Shown piece after piece: positions 61,916-64,000 of a stretch of 64,000 bases of DNA. The stretch is from Sphingobium sp. WTD-1 (GTDB taxonomy: Bacteria > Pseudomonadota > Alphaproteobacteria > Sphingomonadales > Sphingomonadaceae): assembly GCF_030128825.1 (NCBI RefSeq), contig NZ_CP119127.1, positions 850,001 through 914,000 on the forward strand, read 5' to 3'. Under the pieces are notes generated by a model, which saw only the letters and a program-made list of their open reading frames with translations, made no database searches and had not been told where the DNA came from. Both the position numbers and the translations under genes were made by a program. How positions within the stretch are numbered: the stretch's first letter is position 1; each line of letters begins with the position of its first letter.

Positions 61916-63379
61916 ATGTCCACTTCTTTCCTTCGGCCTCCCTCGCTGCTGCGGTTGCTGGGCGCCTGGCGCGCGCAGGACAGCGCCGAGCCGGCCTATC
62001 GCCAATTGGCGCAGGCGCTGCGGATGCTGGTGCTGGACGGGCGGATCGGCCTCAATGTCCGGTTGCCGGGCGAACGCGAACTGGCCGCCGCGCTGGGGCT
62101 CAGCCGTACCACCATCGCCGCCGCCTTCGACCGGCTGCGCGACGAGGGCTATCTGGAAAGCCGGCAGGGGTCGGGCAGCGTCACCCGCCTGCCGCCCGGC
62201 CGGGTCGAGACCCCGACGCCCGACATCGACGGGGTCACCGGCGACAATCTGCTCAACTGGACCCATGCCGCGCTGCCGGCCGCGCCCGGCGTGGGCCTGG
62301 CCTATGCCCATGCGGTCGAGGCACTGCCCGCCTATCTGGGCGATCTGGGCTATGATCCGCTCGGCTTGCCGGTGCTGCGCCGGGCGATCGCCGCCCATTA
62401 TGAGCGGCGCGGTTGCCCGACAGATCCCGACCAGATCATGATCACCAATGGTGCGCAGCAGGGCTTCTCGCTGCTGCTGCAATGGCTGGCGGGGCCGGGT
62501 GATCGGGCGGTGATCGACCATCCGACCTATCATAATGCGATCCAGGCGTTGCAGCGGGCCAATGTCGTGCCGGTGCCGGTCGGCCTGCCGGTCCATGGCT
62601 GGGATATCGACGCGATGGACGCGGCCTTCCGCCAGACTGCGCCGCGCTTTGCCTATATCATCGCCGATTTCCACAATCCCACCGGCCGCAGCATGGACCC
62701 GGCGACCCGCCGCGCGCTGGTTTCGGTGGCGGCGCGCACCCACACCCCGCTGGTGATTGACGAGACGATGGTGGCGATGGGCCTCGACGGATCGCCGCCG
62801 CCGCCGGTCGCCTGCCATGATCCGTCCGGCCGCCATGTCATCACCTTGGGGTCGGCCAGCAAGATCTTCTGGGGTGGCCTGCGCGTCGGCTGGATCCGTG
62901 CCGATCCGCAAACCGTGGCTGCGCTCGGCCGCATCCGCACGACGATGGACATGGCCAGCCCGGTGGTCGAGCAGCTCGCCGTCGCCCAGCTGATGGACGC
63001 GGACGAGGGGCTGGGGCCGCGCGCGGCGATGCTGCGCGACCGGCGCGACCATCTGCTGGCGCAGCTGGAACAACATCTGCCGCACTGGCGGGTGGAATCG
63101 CCGGCTGGCGGCCTGTCGCTCTGGGCCGAACTGCCCCGCGCGGAGGCAAGCGCGCTCGCCGCGCTGGCGGGCAATCATGGCGTGCGCATAGCCGCCGGCC
63201 CGCGCTTCGGCGTCAATGGCGCGTTCGAGCGGTTCCTGCGCCTGCCCTTCACCCTGCCGGAAGCGCAGCTCGACATGGGCGTCGCGCGGCTGGTGGAGGC
63301 GGACGCGCGGCTCCACGCCCGCACCCCGCGCGGCCGCGATCCGCTGGCCCTCGCCCTGGAGGCCGACCGATTGATCTAG
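61916..63379 (+). CDS. MocR-type GntR regulator with aminotransferase-like domain
   Basis: 487 residues. The N-terminal winged-helix GntR domain has LPGERELAAALGLSRTTIAAAF and LRDEGYLESRQGSGS. The rest is a fold-type I PLP domain with the PLP Lys316 in TLGSASKIFWGGLRVGW and DFHNPTG. MocR proteins sense PLP-linked ligands. Divergent from the yczE-like transporter gene, so it probably controls it and itself. Start chosen at ATG 61916; upstream codons lack domain similarity. The stop lies in a palindromic repeat. Confidence 0.9.
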   Translation: MSTSFLRPPSLLRLLGAWRAQDSAEPAYRQLAQALRMLVLDGRIGLNVRLPGERELAAALGLSRTTIAAAFDRLRDEGYLESRQGSGSVTRLPPGRVETPTPDIDGVTGDNLLNWTHAALPAAPGVGLAYAHAVEALPAYLGDLGYDPLGLPVLRRAIAAHYERRGCPTDPDQIMITNGAQQGFSLLLQWLAGPGDRAVIDHPTYHNAIQALQRANVVPVPVGLPVHGWDIDAMDAAFRQTAPRFAYIIADFHNPTGRSMDPATRRALVSVAARTHTPLVIDETMVAMGLDGSPPPPVACHDPSGRHVITLGSASKIFWGGLRVGWIRADPQTVAALGRIRTTMDMASPVVEQLAVAQLMDADEGLGPRAAMLRDRRDHLLAQLEQHLPHWRVESPAGGLSLWAELPRAEASALAALAGNHGVRIAAGPRFGVNGAFERFLRLPFTLPEAQLDMGVARLVEADARLHARTPRGRDPLALALEADRLI

Positions 63380-63440
63380 AGCCTGATCGTCTGAGGTGGA
63401 AGCGCTTCGCGTTTTCACCGATGGCGTGAATCAGGCTCTA
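63377..63440. repeat. Palindromic intergenic repeat, copy 1
   Basis: TAGAGCCTGAT (63377-63387) and ATCAGGCTCTA (63430-63440) are perfect 11-bp terminal inverted repeats. On the minus strand it begins TAGAGCCTGATTCACGCCAT, a motif I recognise from alphaproteobacterial intergenic repeats. It supplies the stop codon of the MocR gene. Confidence 0.75.
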
Positions 63441-63461
63441 ATCTTAAATCTGACCCATAGA

Positions 63462-63498
63462 AAAAGGGCCGCGCGGATCATCACCGCGCGGCCCTTTT
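63462..63498. terminator. Bidirectional Rho-independent terminator
   Basis: AAAAGGGCCGCGCGG (63462-63476) pairs perfectly with CCGCGCGGCCCTTTT (63484-63498) around ATCATCA. A and T runs on both sides make it work for the MocR gene and the convergent ppa. Confidence 0.93.
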
Positions 63499-63514
63499 CA
63501 ATCGGCTTGGTTTT

Positions 63515-63564
63515 TAGACCTTGATTCACGCTTCAGGCCATTGGCCTGAAACGATCAAGGTCTA
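63515..63564. repeat. Palindromic intergenic repeat, copy 2
   Basis: TAGACCTTGAT (63515-63525) and ATCAAGGTCTA (63554-63564) are perfect terminal inverted repeats, with an inner palindrome around TTCAGGCCATTGGCCTGAA. It shares the TAGANCNTGATTCACG start with copy 1 in the opposite orientation. Confidence 0.75.
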
Positions 63565-63576
63565 TGCCAGAAGGAC

Positions 63577-64000
63577 TCAGCCCTTCTTCTTCTCGGCCTG
63601 ATAGCGTTCGATCGCTTCCAGCGTGATCCGCTTGGCGTCTTCCGCGCCGCCCCAGGTGCCGATGCGCACCCACTTGGTCTTTTCCAGATCCTTATAGTGG
63701 GTGAAGAAATGCTCGATCTGCTCCATCACGATGCCGGGCAGGTCGTCCTTCTCGTCCACATTGCTGTAGTAGGGGAAGGTCTTGTTGTCCGGCACGCAGA
63801 CCAGCTTCTCGTCGCCGCCGGCTTCGTCTTCCAGGTTCAGCACGGCGATCGGGCGTGCGCGCACGACCGAGCCGGGAACGAAGGGCGAGCGGGCGATGAC
63901 CAGCGCGTCGAGCGGATCGCCATCGGGCGACAGGGTGTGCGGCACGAAGCCGTAATTCGCCGGATAGCGCATCGGCGTGTGCAGGATGCGATCGACGAAC
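63577..64000 (-). CDS. ppa: Inorganic pyrophosphatase, C-terminal part (start beyond right edge)
   Basis: The frame is open to the right edge, with FVDRILHTPMRYPANYGFVPHTL at the visible beginning, so the N-terminus of about 35-40 residues is missing. DGDPLDALVI carries the metal-binding Asp residues of family I pyrophosphatases. It hydrolyses PPi to drive biosynthesis. The ATG at 63972 inside the frame is not the real start. It ends just after the second palindromic repeat. Confidence 0.94.
   Translation of the reverse strand, partial: FVDRILHTPMRYPANYGFVPHTLSPDGDPLDALVIARSPFVPGSVVRARPIAVLNLEDEAGGDEKLVCVPDNKTFPYYSNVDEKDDLPGIVMEQIEHFFTHYKDLEKTKWVRIGTWGGAEDAKRITLEAIERYQAEKKKG

Overview
The window is about 64 kb of high-GC DNA from an alphaproteobacterium, most likely a member of the Sphingomonadaceae (Sphingobium, Sphingomonas or Novosphingobium type). 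The grounds are the hemE / origin / ppsR-maf-aroE-coaE-dnaQ order known from Caulobacter-like chromosomes, a GTTC-N7-GTTC SOS box, clustered GANTC (CcrM-type) sites, CACGTG-centred parS sites, and several small families I associate with sphingomonads. It looks like ordinary chromosome close to the replication origin. I see no prophage, insertion sequence, CRISPR array, rRNA or tRNA, and no gene-free stretch over 300 bp. The genus is inference.

Layout. At 1-507 is the start of hemE on the minus strand. At 508-792 is a putative oriC with four perfect DnaA boxes, one near-perfect box and eight GANTC sites. From 793 to 4391 runs a tightly overlapping ppsR-maf-aroE-coaE-dnaQ operon, then hpf, ptsN, a hotdog thioesterase, a DUF1491 protein and a SleB-type hydrolase (4463-7301). 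At 7405 is mmcB behind an SOS box. From 7.9 to 12.6 kb lie an unknown protein, an ankyrin protein, a SCO copper chaperone, a YcgN protein, a YgjP-type metalloprotease, trhO and pdeM. A TonB-dependent receptor, a YggS protein, a ThiE-like protein and a CMD/monooxygenase pair fill 12.8-17.7 kb. A conserved DUF3576-leuS-lptE-holA group, msrB, a class A PBP, a retropepsin-like protease, rho and a TerC protein occupy 18.7-29.5 kb.

From 29.5 to 31.7 kb there is an accessory-looking, more AT-rich patch: a phytanoyl-CoA dioxygenase-like gene and a class I methyltransferase, with strong inverted repeats around the methyltransferase. After a quinone oxidoreductase and a dienelactone hydrolase comes the mnmE-mnmG-rsmG-parA-parB segregation and tRNA-modification cluster (33.9-39.5 kb), which carries two good parS sites and one degraded one. 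Then come pepN, a four-gene MCE/Mla lipid-transport operon, a HAD phosphatase, an AsmA protein, a hydroxyacid dehydrogenase coupled to a Cys/Met-metabolism PLP enzyme, a RelE/ParE toxin-antitoxin pair with a clear operator, and an Lhr-family helicase (51.8-54.2 kb). The last part holds a DJ-1/PfpI protein, a lipoprotein, tag, gyrB, small exported proteins, a beta-propeller protein, a divergent YczE / MocR-type regulator pair, and the distal part of ppa running off the right edge.

How it works together. Replication start (DnaA boxes, GANTC sites), proofreading (dnaQ), clamp loading (holA), topology (gyrB), segregation (parABS) and DNA repair (mmcB, pdeM, lhr, tag) are all concentrated near the origin. 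I found no clearly new multi-gene system. The signals most worth a second look are the fine structure of the origin, DnaA boxes scattered through the first 17 kb, extra parS-like sites, the LexA-type box on mmcB, the PhyH-methyltransferase patch with its palindromes, and the YczE/MocR module.
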